Below, one piece after another: positions 56,317-64,000 of a stretch of 64,000 nt of DNA. How positions within the stretch are numbered: the stretch's first letter is position 1; each line of letters opens with the position of its first letter. The stretch is taken from assembly GCA_016490735.1 (NCBI GenBank), contig JAEMWC010000214.1, positions 495,001-559,000 of the forward strand, given 5' to 3'. The translations under genes and the position numbers were made by a program. This DNA is from Pachyseris speciosa. Its lineage: Eukaryota; Cnidaria; Anthozoa; Scleractinia; Pachyseridae. The notes under the pieces were generated by a model. It had not been told where the DNA came from. It worked only from the letters and a program-made list of their open reading frames with translations, and did not search any database.

Positions 56317-59300
56317 CTAATAAATTTCTATTAGAGGATCTAAGATTGCGGCTGGGTGAATACAATTGAATGAGTTCCTGTATATAGATTGGAGCTCGAC
56401 ATGTAGTACTTTGTAAGTAATTAACATAATTTTAAATTCAATACGAAAGGAGACAGGGAGCCAGTGAAGATCCCTCAGGACTGGAGTAATATGGCAAAAT
56501 CTTGGACACTGGTTAACAAGGCGAGCGGCAGAATTTTGAACATGTTGAAGCTTCCGAATAAGATAGGATGGTAGGCCGTACAATAAAGAATTACAATAAT
56601 CAAGTTTAGAAACTACGAAGGCGTGAATAATGATCTTTGCAGCATCATAAGTAAGATATTTGCGTATAAAACCAATGTTACGAAGATGGAAAAAGGACGA
56701 TTGACAGACTGCATTGACATGAGGTACCATACAAAGGGACTGATCAAAGATAACTCCAATATTGCGTGCACTGGGGGAGCAGGATACAGTCTCATTACAT
56801 ATATCAACAGAAGATAGTGGTGGCCGAGGTCGATAGGAAGAGGATATTACGAGAACTTCAGACTTGTCTTTATTTAATTTCAGCTTGTTGGAAAGCATCC
56901 ATGCGTCCATGTCCCGAACACAGTTTACCAATTTGGCGTTATTCAGATTCATATCAGAAACAGACGACGTCCTGAACGTAATATATAGCTGAGTGTCATC
57001 AGCATAAAAGTGATAGAACATTTGATGACGTCGAGCAATCTCGCTAAGAGGGGATGTGTACATTGAATGTAACAACGGGCTAAGAACGGATCCCTGCGGT
57101 ACACCAAACTCAAGAACATGAGAAGCGGAGCACGCACCACTGACCTGCACAAACTGTGTACGATCAGAAAGATATGATCGAAACCATTCCAATACAGTTC
57201 CAGTAATTCCAAAGCGATTGGATAGTCGCCAGAGGAGGATACCATGATCGACAGTATCAAACGCAGCCGAAAGATCGAGAAGTACTAGGATAACTGAATG
57301 ATGTTGATCTATTGCCATGGCTATGTCATTGTGGACTCTAATTAGAGCCGTCTCTGTACTATGGTTCCTCTTATAGGCTGATTGATATGTTTCACCAAGG
57401 TCATTAATATCTAAGTATTGAATCAGCTGTTTAGCAACACATTTTTCAATGGTTTTGGATATGAACCGAAGATTAGAAATAGGCCTATAGTTCTTAAAGT
57501 CGTTCGAATCCAGAGAGGGCTTTTTGAGCAATGGCTTAAGTATAGCTTGTTTTAGTATTTCAGGCATCCGACCAGTTTCCAAGGAAAGGTTGACAATCTT
57601 ATGTATTACGGGGAGAATAGAGGGAAACAGACATTTAAGTACATGACAGGGAACAGGGTCTAAATCACAGGACTTAGGGGTAGTTGATCCGATGATACTC
57701 AAGAGTTCCTTTGGTGAAACAGTCGAAAACATGTTCAGTTGACAACCTGTAGTGCCGTTATCTACAGCAGTATCCAAAGGTGGGACTTGATCAAGGTCAC
57801 GACGAATTCTTCTGATCTTGTCACCAAAGAATAGAACAAAATCATTAGCCAAGGAAGACGGGGAATCATGCTTTGGGTACTTCGCCTCATGACGTCCATG
57901 AAGTAGTTTACTAAAAACTACGAAAAGCGATCTCATGTTAGACTGATTCTCAGCAACTAGATTTGAATAATAGTTACTTCTTGATGAAGATAGCAAGTCC
58001 TTAAGAACTTTACATTGACGCGTGTAAGCTTCACGATCACGCGTGGAACGGGAAGCACGCCACCGTCGCTCAAGCCGTCTTTTTTCCCTCTTTTCAGACT
58101 TTAATTCTTCTGAGTACCAAGGTGCAGCTGGGCGAATGGTAACGGTACGCTTCTTAATGGGAACATGTCTATTAAAGATTCCAGATAACTCAGAATCATA
58201 AAGTGCCACTAGATCATCAAGTTCATTTGGAGGATCACTGATGAGGGAAGAGCCTCGAGTGTCACTGATGAAAAGATCGATATCAAAATTCTTAAAACTA
58301 CGATAAATAATTTGTTTCCTTGTAAACGAAGGTTTCTCCATGGACAAAGCACAATTAACAACAAAATGGTCAGAGAAAGCGACGTCATGACTAGAAACAG
58401 ATGTAACTAATTGATCATCGTCTCTTGTTATGAGGAGATCCAATATGTGACCAGCACGGTGAGTAGGAGAACATACATGTTGCTTCAAATTAAACGAGTC
58501 AATGAGAGCTAGAAAATCCTGTGAAGATTTATCAAGATTATTGTCAACGTGAAGATTAAAGTCACTGGTAATCAGGAGACTAGATGAATCCGTGACATAT
58601 TGTTCTAGAAGACTTCCGAATTCAACCATAAAATGATCGGTGGTGCAATCACGATTTGACGACAAAGGAGGTCGATAAATAATAACGATACAAACACTTC
58701 TGGATAAGGAGGTCTTAATTTGCATATCCATGAACTCAAACGTTTGGAATTGGTGTGTAGAGATAGCAGATCTGGAAATGTCGAAACCATCCTTTATTAA
58801 AATGCCGACACCGCCACCTCTGGTTAGTCTAGGAGAATGATAAAATGAATAACCAGTCGGTGTAAGGTCACCAATAATGTGGTCATCTTTTTTGTCAGGT
58901 TGAAGCCAGGTTTCAGTCAAGGCCAAAATATCAATGTTGTTATCAACAACCCAATCTTTGATTAAAAGGCGCTTGTTCTTAACAGATCGTGCATTGAGAA
59001 GTGAAAAAGCCACGGAACATTGAGCTCGCAATCCAATTGCAGTTCCAAGATCGACAGATAATGAAACAGAGATCAAAGTTTGAATTCGCGGACCAGGAGG
59101 TCGTAAAGGTGTTACGCAACGACGACCGGTTAACACGGTAATCGAAGAATGAAGACATCTATTCCTCTTCTTACAAGACCGTTTTCCGCGATATCTAAGT
59201 AAGGAAGCATTCTTTAGTCGAGCCAGTAATTCTGGGCTTGGTTTCAAATCGCCACCTCTGAAGCGAATATTGAGCAAATCGTTCCTGGAGTAAGTGAGAC

Positions 59301-59733
59301 ATCGAGGCAAATTAGCATAACGAACAAAACGGAGGCCAAGGTGTGAAGTTGAAGGAGATAGAAACAAACTCTGAGATGAGTGATGATGGGCAACCGTAAA
59401 TGCGTTGAGATGCGATACTTGGTTATTATTAATGATCAGAGGAGGACCAGGGTTTTTCTCAATGTCATTGAATATTGTTAAATCCTTCCTTGGTAGATGA
59501 ATACATACATAGCCACGTTTGTGCCAAGAAGAAACAGGTCGACGTGGCATTCCTTTAGAAGATCGATGAAAGCATCCAAATGGCGATGGAAAATTGAGGC
59601 CAGTTCTCACAAGAGACCAAACTGGCAAGATGCTGCCATTAGAGAGTGGTTGGGCGTACAAAGGACTGCAAATAACGATAAACAGCGATACGAAGGCTAA
59701 AAATCTCGGAGCAACATAAATCGTGGCAGCCAT
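56317..59733 (-). CDS. LINE polyprotein: signal-like start, 2A motif, endonuclease, reverse transcriptase
   Basis: 1138 codons from the ATG at 59,733 (AAG-ATG-GC context). Residues ~5-27 are a signal-peptide-like stretch (PRFLAFVSLFIVICSPLYAQ). About 90 residues from that start is NDIEKNPGPP, fitting the 2A consensus D-[VI]-E-x-N-P-G-P. The endonuclease blocks are FSLLNARSVKNK, LTETWL, VCIVIIYRPP, ITSDFNLHVD and FSDHF. RT: NYRPISNLRF, LLDLSAAFDTVDH, GVPQGSVLSPLL, FYADDTQLY. The C-terminal block is DLHWLPVSFRIEFKI. No stop or frameshift: potentially functional. Confidence 0.9.
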   Translation of the reverse strand: MAATIYVAPRFLAFVSLFIVICSPLYAQPLSNGSILPVWSLVRTGLNFPSPFGCFHRSSKGMPRRPVSSWHKRGYVCIHLPRKDLTIFNDIEKNPGPPLIINNNQVSHLNAFTVAHHHSSQSLFLSPSTSHLGLRFVRYANLPRCLTYSRNDLLNIRFRGGDLKPSPELLARLKNASLLRYRGKRSCKKRNRCLHSSITVLTGRRCVTPLRPPGPRIQTLISVSLSVDLGTAIGLRAQCSVAFSLLNARSVKNKRLLIKDWVVDNNIDILALTETWLQPDKKDDHIIGDLTPTGYSFYHSPRLTRGGGVGILIKDGFDISRSAISTHQFQTFEFMDMQIKTSLSRSVCIVIIYRPPLSSNRDCTTDHFMVEFGSLLEQYVTDSSSLLITSDFNLHVDNNLDKSSQDFLALIDSFNLKQHVCSPTHRAGHILDLLITRDDDQLVTSVSSHDVAFSDHFVVNCALSMEKPSFTRKQIIYRSFKNFDIDLFISDTRGSSLISDPPNELDDLVALYDSELSGIFNRHVPIKKRTVTIRPAAPWYSEELKSEKREKRRLERRWRASRSTRDREAYTRQCKVLKDLLSSSRSNYYSNLVAENQSNMRSLFVVFSKLLHGRHEAKYPKHDSPSSLANDFVLFFGDKIRRIRRDLDQVPPLDTAVDNGTTGCQLNMFSTVSPKELLSIIGSTTPKSCDLDPVPCHVLKCLFPSILPVIHKIVNLSLETGRMPEILKQAILKPLLKKPSLDSNDFKNYRPISNLRFISKTIEKCVAKQLIQYLDINDLGETYQSAYKRNHSTETALIRVHNDIAMAIDQHHSVILVLLDLSAAFDTVDHGILLWRLSNRFGITGTVLEWFRSYLSDRTQFVQVSGACSASHVLEFGVPQGSVLSPLLHSMYTSPLSEIARRHQMFYHFYADDTQLYITFRTSSVSDMNLNNAKLVNCVRDMDAWMLSNKLKLNKDKSEVLVISSSYRPRPPLSSVDICNETVSCSPSARNIGVIFDQSLCMVPHVNAVCQSSFFHLRNIGFIRKYLTYDAAKIIIHAFVVSKLDYCNSLLYGLPSYLIRKLQHVQNSAARLVNQCPRFCHITPVLRDLHWLPVSFRIEFKIMLITYKVLHVELQSIYRNSFNCIHPAAILDPLIEIY
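59456..59488 (-). other. 2A-like ribosome-skipping motif
   Basis: The codons for NDIEKNPGPP lie about 90 residues from the chosen start, just after the signal-like N-terminus and before the endonuclease. The 2A core is complete, so release of a short secreted or membrane-targeted leader peptide from the enzyme part is predicted; coordinates are approximate to a few bases. Confidence 0.75.
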
Positions 59734-59741
59734 CTTGGCGC

Positions 59742-60326
59742 CTATATAATGCTGACTGATAAGAAAATTAAATACAAAAAAAAAAAGCATAAGTCGCAAA
59801 GCCCATTGAAAGAGCAAGGTGTGTACTTTGAATACACTAATCTTGTAATTCGGTTTTTTCTGTCACACACTGGTGCATTAGAAATAACATTATTAACCTC
59901 ACCCCATCCCATTTCTCGCCTTTCTGATAATTTTTCAAAAATATCTGCTTCTTCTTGTGGAATAAGATACAATCTCATTACTTCTTTTTCTGCTGCTTTT
60001 TCAATAATGTTTTCTATTTCTTGCGGAGTGGGAAAATAATAATTATCAACAGAAGAGCAAAACTCTTTTGGAAGAAAACAACATTCGTACATATTGTTTA
60101 TATATTCCAATTCTTCGCGGGCTTGTTCCAGCTCTTTTTCTTCCTTCTTTTTTTGCTCCTCTTCTGTCACAGAAGCATCATCATCGTAATCAGCTTGAAA
60201 CTCGTCCCAAACAGGGGCTTAGGCGGGCGCCCCGGGGTTTCCCCCCGCCTCGGGGTTTACTCGCGCAGCCTCGTCATATTCGTAAACTTCGGCAAGCACT
60301 TCATCAGCAAATTGTGCTGCGGCCAT
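59742..60326 (-). pseudogene. Accessory protein with GW motif and cysteines (LPPEL-family relative), cut by the LINE
   Basis: The ATG at 60,326 (MAAAQFADEVLAEVYEYDEA), after a CTATATA box, runs to a TAA at 60,219-60,221 and then stays open in the same frame: WDEFQADYDDDASVTEEEQK, a long charged helix, PTPQEIENIIEKAAEKEVM, MGWGEVNNVISNAPVC and CSFNGLCDLC. The LINE begins soon after, so the 3' end is lost. The GWGEVN plus cysteine block aligns with the ORF at 990-1295. Function unknown. Confidence 0.55.
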
Positions 60327-60379
60327 TATATAGTAGGTGCACTTTTCTTCAATAGGCGGTACGTGGTGGGACAAATTGC

Positions 60380-60514
60380 ATTGTTTTGTAAGCAAAACAG
60401 GTTCAAACCGGTTAAACAGGTTTTGTTTGCGTGGTGCGCGCTTCGCTCGCCCCCCACGCGGGCCTCGCTTCGCTCGTCTCACCGTTACGCTCGCTTCGCT
60501 CGCTCCGCGCCACC
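60380..60514. repeat. Subterminal GC-rich repeats and ACCGGTT iterons
   Basis: After the ACCGGTT block (~60,390-60,425) come at least four copies of a GCTTCGCTCG unit in ~80 bp (60,439-60,515). This is far more GC-rich than the surroundings. No protein-coding use is likely. It sits just inside the right TIR. Confidence 0.7.
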
Positions 60515-60680
60515 CCGCTATGCGCGTTGTGTTTATTTAAAGACACACATGTTAAATGGGGATTCTGGGCACAGCAAACACAATAAAATCAAACAGAGCC
60601 GAGGAGCAAAGTGACGAGGCTCTGTTTGATATGCATTTTGTTGTGTGAAGCTGTCCCAGAACCCCCATTTAACATGTGTG
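60515..60680 (-). repeat. Right terminal inverted repeat
   Basis: Inverted match to 40,343-40,513 with few differences; the main one is loss of six bases (GCATAT) in one hairpin arm. It ends ...CATTTAACATGTGTG at the TTGTTG target duplication. Confidence 0.93.
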
Positions 60681-60686
60681 TTGTTG
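60681..60686 (+). repeat. Target-site duplication, right copy (TTGTTG)
   Basis: Identical to 40,337-40,342. Satellite resumes immediately with ACAAGGGGTTGTTTTTACTAG, the expected continuation of the monomer interrupted at 40,336. Confidence 0.85.
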
Positions 60687-62093
60687 ACAAGGGGTTGTTT
60701 TTACTAGCTGTGATGAGTACTACTTGTGCTAATTGTGTAGAGCGTGTCCTAGAAATTCCTGGTCTCCGAGATTTTAACTCTCGGTCATAATGTCATTCTT
60801 TGAAACTTGTAAGACGATGTTGAGATTTGGTGGTTTTTACTAGCTCTGACGAGTACTAGTTGTGCGGATAGTGTGGAGCGCGTCCAATCAATTCCTGACT
60901 TCCGAGGTTTTGACTGTCGGTCATAATATCACTCTTTGAAAGAGCATGTTGAAAGTAAATGGTTTTTTACTATTTCTAATGACTAATGCTTGTGCGCACG
61001 TTGTAGAGCGCGTCCCATCAATTCCTGATTTCCGAGATTTTGTCTCTCTGTCTTAGTATTACTCTTTGAAAACAGTTACGACAATGTGGAAAGTAGGTGG
61101 GTTTTTACTAGCTGTGATGGGTACTTCTTGTGCGCACAGTGTGGAGCGCGTCCAATCAATTCCTGGCTTCCGAGTTTTTGACTGTCGGTCATAATCTCAC
61201 TCTTTCAAAACTTGTAAGAGCATAACTGATTGTTACTAGCTCTGATGAGTACAAGTTGTGGGCACGGTGTAGAGTGCGTCCGATTGCTTCCTATCTTTCG
61301 AATTTTTTACTCTCTGTCATCATCTCACTCGTTGAAAGCGCACGGTGTGGAGCGCGTCCTATGTCCGAGATTTTCAGTCCCTCATAATCTTACTCTTTGA
61401 AAACTTGTGAAAGCATGTTGAAAGTACGTCGTTTTTACTAGCTTTGATGAGTACTACTTGAGCGCACGGTGTGAAGCGCGTCCCATCAATTACTGATTTC
61501 CTAGATTTTGACTGTCGGTCAGAATTTGACCCTCTCAAAAGATGTAAAAGTATGTTTAAAGTAGGTGCTTTAGCTAGTTGTGATGAGTACTACTGACAGT
61601 CATAATCTCAGTCTTTTAAAACTTGAAAGAGCAAGTTTAAAGTATCTGATTCTTACTAGCTCCCTGTGGAGAGTGCGTTCCATGAATTCCTGATTTCCGA
61701 GATTTCGACTCTCGCTCGTAATCTCACGCTTTGAAAACATTTAAGAGCATGATGAAAGCACTTGTGCACTTGTGTGAGTGTGGAGCGCGTCCTTTCAATT
61801 CCTGATTTGCGAGATCTTGACTGTCAGTCATAATCTCATCTTGAAAGTATGTGGTTTTTACTAGCATGATGGGTGCTACTTGTGCCCACGGTGTGGAGGG
61901 CGTCCCATCAATTCCTGATTTCCTAGATTTTGACTGTCGGTCAGAATTTCACCCTTTCAAAAGTTGTAAAAGCATGTTTAAAGTAGGTGTTTTTACTAGT
62001 TGTGATGAGTACTACTTGTGCGCACGGTGTGGAGCGCGTCCAATCTATTCCTTATTTCCAAGATTTTAACTGTCCATCATAATCTCACTGTTT
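60687..62093 (-). repeat. Satellite array, block D, inverted orientation
   Basis: About ten monomers continuing block C across the Polinton. It ends at ...AATCTCACTG, where unrelated sequence starts with a T-run. Confidence 0.94.
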
Positions 62094-62277
62094 TTTTCAG
62101 TGATTATTTATTCCACCCACCTCTTACTGCTCGAATAAAACAAACAAAAACAGAAAATAGCACCGAAAGAAACAACATATTAAAATAACACTCAAACCAA
62201 AGCAAACACACCCAAACCAAAAACAACCAAGCACCAAGGTCGGCCTATTAGAGAGAAGGGTGGATGGTGTAAGAGTG
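62094..62277. other. Leader of the right-hand Polinton fragment
   Basis: A-rich sequence with (AAACA)-type repeats and no ORF. At the junction, the satellite TCACTG is followed by a T-run and CAGTGA, forming a 6-bp stem. Whether this is the element's true end cannot be told without a second end. Confidence 0.4.
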
Positions 62278-64000
62278 ATGAAGGCAATCGGCCCACCCCC
62301 AAGCCCCGCAGAAAGAGACCGCCTTTTCAGCCAACTCGAATATTCCCCCCAAATATACCCCCGCTATAGCTGGGGCATCACGGCAAAATATTTTGAGGGA
62401 GTTTGACCCTTTTTACCCACCGGTGGAAACACACTCTCAAACAAACTACCAAACAATACTTGCGACACAATTTGGTGACCCCGAGCGTGAAGGGGTGGAA
62501 ACCCGAAGTGGGCGCCGATTTATTGAGTGGAGGATTAGCAATAACCTTAATCCAGACAAGACAAAAACATTTATGAATAAAATTTACGAAGAAACCAACA
62601 CCTCCTTTTACATTCGTTATTCTTTTTCATACTGGTTAAGAAACATTAACGAAGGCTCTTTGATATTATATTATAATAACCGTCAAGAGAACTCCCGTTG
62701 GATTAACCACCGTTCTGACGCTGAATATTGGCTGCGAGAAATGGAGGCTCGAAGGTTGGAACAAGAAGGATGTGCCATAATAAGGCCAGACACACGATGG
62801 GTGTTTGAAGGCTTCTCCGATATTTGGGTCAAGCTTATTTTCACACCACAACCCTTGCTGGGAACAGGACCTTTACCCGAGTGGCTGCGTGGTTTGACGC
62901 GCGGGCGTCACGGAGCAATAGTGTGCTTGGACACATATCAAGACAACCTTTGTTTATGGAGATGTCTTGCTGTTCACCGAGGGGCTCTTCCCCATCGAAG
63001 CACTAACAAGGCCCGCGAGCTAACGCAGAGTTTTCTCCAACTTGAAACCCTTCCACACGACTGCCAGAAAACTTGACGAGCTTGACAAAGTCCAACTGCA
63101 TTTTAACCATGAAAAGCCCGTATCAGATTCGTTGGGAATTCGTGTTTATGCGCCCGAAAGGCAAGGCGAGGCCATAAATTGGCGGCTCTTTCGAAACCCC
63201 AATCCAACACTCAAAACCATTCTCACAATAGGTGTTTTCGAGGGGCACGCGTTTGTTGTGAAAAAACAATTGAAACTTTGGGGCAAAACTACATTTGCCC
63301 CCACTGCCAAGCAAGATTGACAAAAGCATGTCATTTGCAACGACATATTGCAACTTGTTCTCGAGGAGAAACTGTGGTGGTTTGTCCCAACCGAGAAATT
63401 GAAAAACCACAAACCGCGTTTGAGAAGGCTTGCTTCCACGCGTTTGAGAAGGCTTTCTTCCCCTAATCAAACCTCTCCCGAATAGATTCGTTGGGTTGTA
63501 AGACAAGCTCGTAAACTAGGTATTCACATTCAGCACGATCGTTGTGGGCATGGAGAGGAGCCATATCTTTTGGGGCATTCAGTGGAGGGATTCCACATTC
63601 AGAGCAAAACGGTTTTTCAGTACCACGGCTGTCACTAGCACGGCTGCCCTAGCTGTTTCCCCGATCGCGACACAAAAACAGGGACGAGCTATATCAAGCA
63701 ACTCTCACCCGAACAAGAAAGCTGCGGGAAGCGGGGTTTGTGGTTGTCGAAGTTTGGGCATGCCAAGTTCCCAAAACGCACGAACCTCTCCCCCCAGCCT
63801 TCACAAGAACGTACCCCCACGCAATACTCTTCGACTTCGAGGCATACGGAGACAAAACAGCGAGGAAGAATCCAACACCCACACTCCACATTCAAAACGT
63901 GCACAAACCAATCTGCTTCTCAATCGGGGATACACTTGACCAAGAACCAACACACATCTGCGACAGAGATCCAAAAGAGCTGATTCGCAAGTTTGTGGAA
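62278..64000 (+). pseudogene. DNA polymerase B, N-terminal half (continues beyond window)
   Basis: The ATG at 62,278 gives MKAIGPPPSPAERDRLFSQL. Shifts near 62,400, 63,045 and 63,265 link a helical region, NLCLWRCLAVHRGALPHRST, VYAPERQGEAINWRLFRNPN and a zinc finger (YICPHCQARLTKACHLQRH). Next comes a Vsr/restriction-nuclease-like block (GFHIQSKTVFQYHGCH, stop, HGCP; the TAG at ~63,640 replaces a probable Trp), then the exonuclease start AILFDFEAYGDKTARKN. It resembles the missing N-terminus of the polymerase type at 12,505-14,165. It is broken, and the right end is cut by the window. Confidence 0.7.

Larger units (their letters stand above)
56005..59755 (-). mobile_element. Nearly full-length CR1/L2-like LINE inserted in the Polinton
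   Basis: It carries one continuous ORF (below), a 3' region ending in an (ATT)n run on the minus strand (56,005-56,058), and a short 5' leader. It interrupts the 3' part of the gene at 59,742-60,326. I could not define a target duplication. The intact ORF makes it the youngest insertion in the window. Confidence 0.85.
40343..60680. mobile_element. Polinton/Maverick element with complete ends (20,338 bp)
   Basis: It is bounded by ~170-bp terminal inverted repeats and a 6-bp target duplication in satellite. It encodes DNA polymerase B (5'-truncated), integrase, packaging ATPase, major capsid and penton-like proteins, plus about ten smaller proteins; this gene set is diagnostic for Polintons/adintovirus-like elements. 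Most long genes have stops or frameshifts, and a LINE has jumped into the right part. The two TIRs are still almost identical, so insertion is not ancient relative to the satellite. Confidence 0.92.

Noticed and set aside
62080..62105. Small TCACTG / CAGTGA hairpin as a transposon end
   Set aside because: Half of it is ordinary satellite sequence, so the pairing may be chance; no second end is visible.

Overview
This is a eukaryotic, non-coding, repeat-dominated locus. It is built almost entirely from selfish DNA: two different Polinton/Maverick (adintovirus-like) lineages, four non-LTR retrotransposon copies, a Penelope-like fragment, and about 19 kb of a ~138-bp satellite. No host gene, rRNA, tRNA or CRISPR array is visible. 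The Polinton proteins, the satellite and a 2A-bearing LINE together suggest an early-branching animal, most likely a cnidarian. That is an inference from protein families, not something the sequence proves.

Layout: (1) ~1-14,165 is a decayed Polinton-like element. It has small accessory ORFs, a zinc-ribbon/phospholipase-A2 protein, a major capsid protein with a partial tandem duplication, two penton-like genes, a packaging ATPase, a collagen/tail-fibre-like gene, an integrase, and the C-terminal half of a protein-primed type DNA polymerase B. (2) ~14,165-17,070 is an L1/Tx1-like LINE fused directly to the polymerase. (3) 17,071-25,720, 27,479-32,865, 36,342-40,342 and 60,687-62,093 are pieces of one satellite array that changes orientation at ~23,940. 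(4) The array is interrupted by a CR1-like LINE remnant containing a Penelope-like fragment (25,720-27,478), a second CR1-like LINE (32,866-36,341), and a Polinton of 20,338 bp (40,343-60,680). That Polinton has ~170-bp terminal inverted repeats and a 6-bp target duplication (TTGTTG). It is itself invaded by a nearly full-length LINE (about 56,005-59,755) whose ORF carries a signal-peptide-like start and a 2A motif. (5) 62,094-64,000 begins another Polinton polymerase (N-terminal half), running off the window.

Both Polintons carry the usual module: integrase for insertion, DNA polymerase B for replication, ATPase for packaging, and double- and single-jelly-roll capsid proteins. Both are broken by stops and frameshifts, and both polymerases lack the expected catalytic Asp of motif A. 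The two elements are otherwise different in gene order and polymerase subfamily, but share a family of small accessory proteins with an LPPEL...GW motif. Three structural genes of the second element share a 16-bp promoter-like box just upstream of their start codons.
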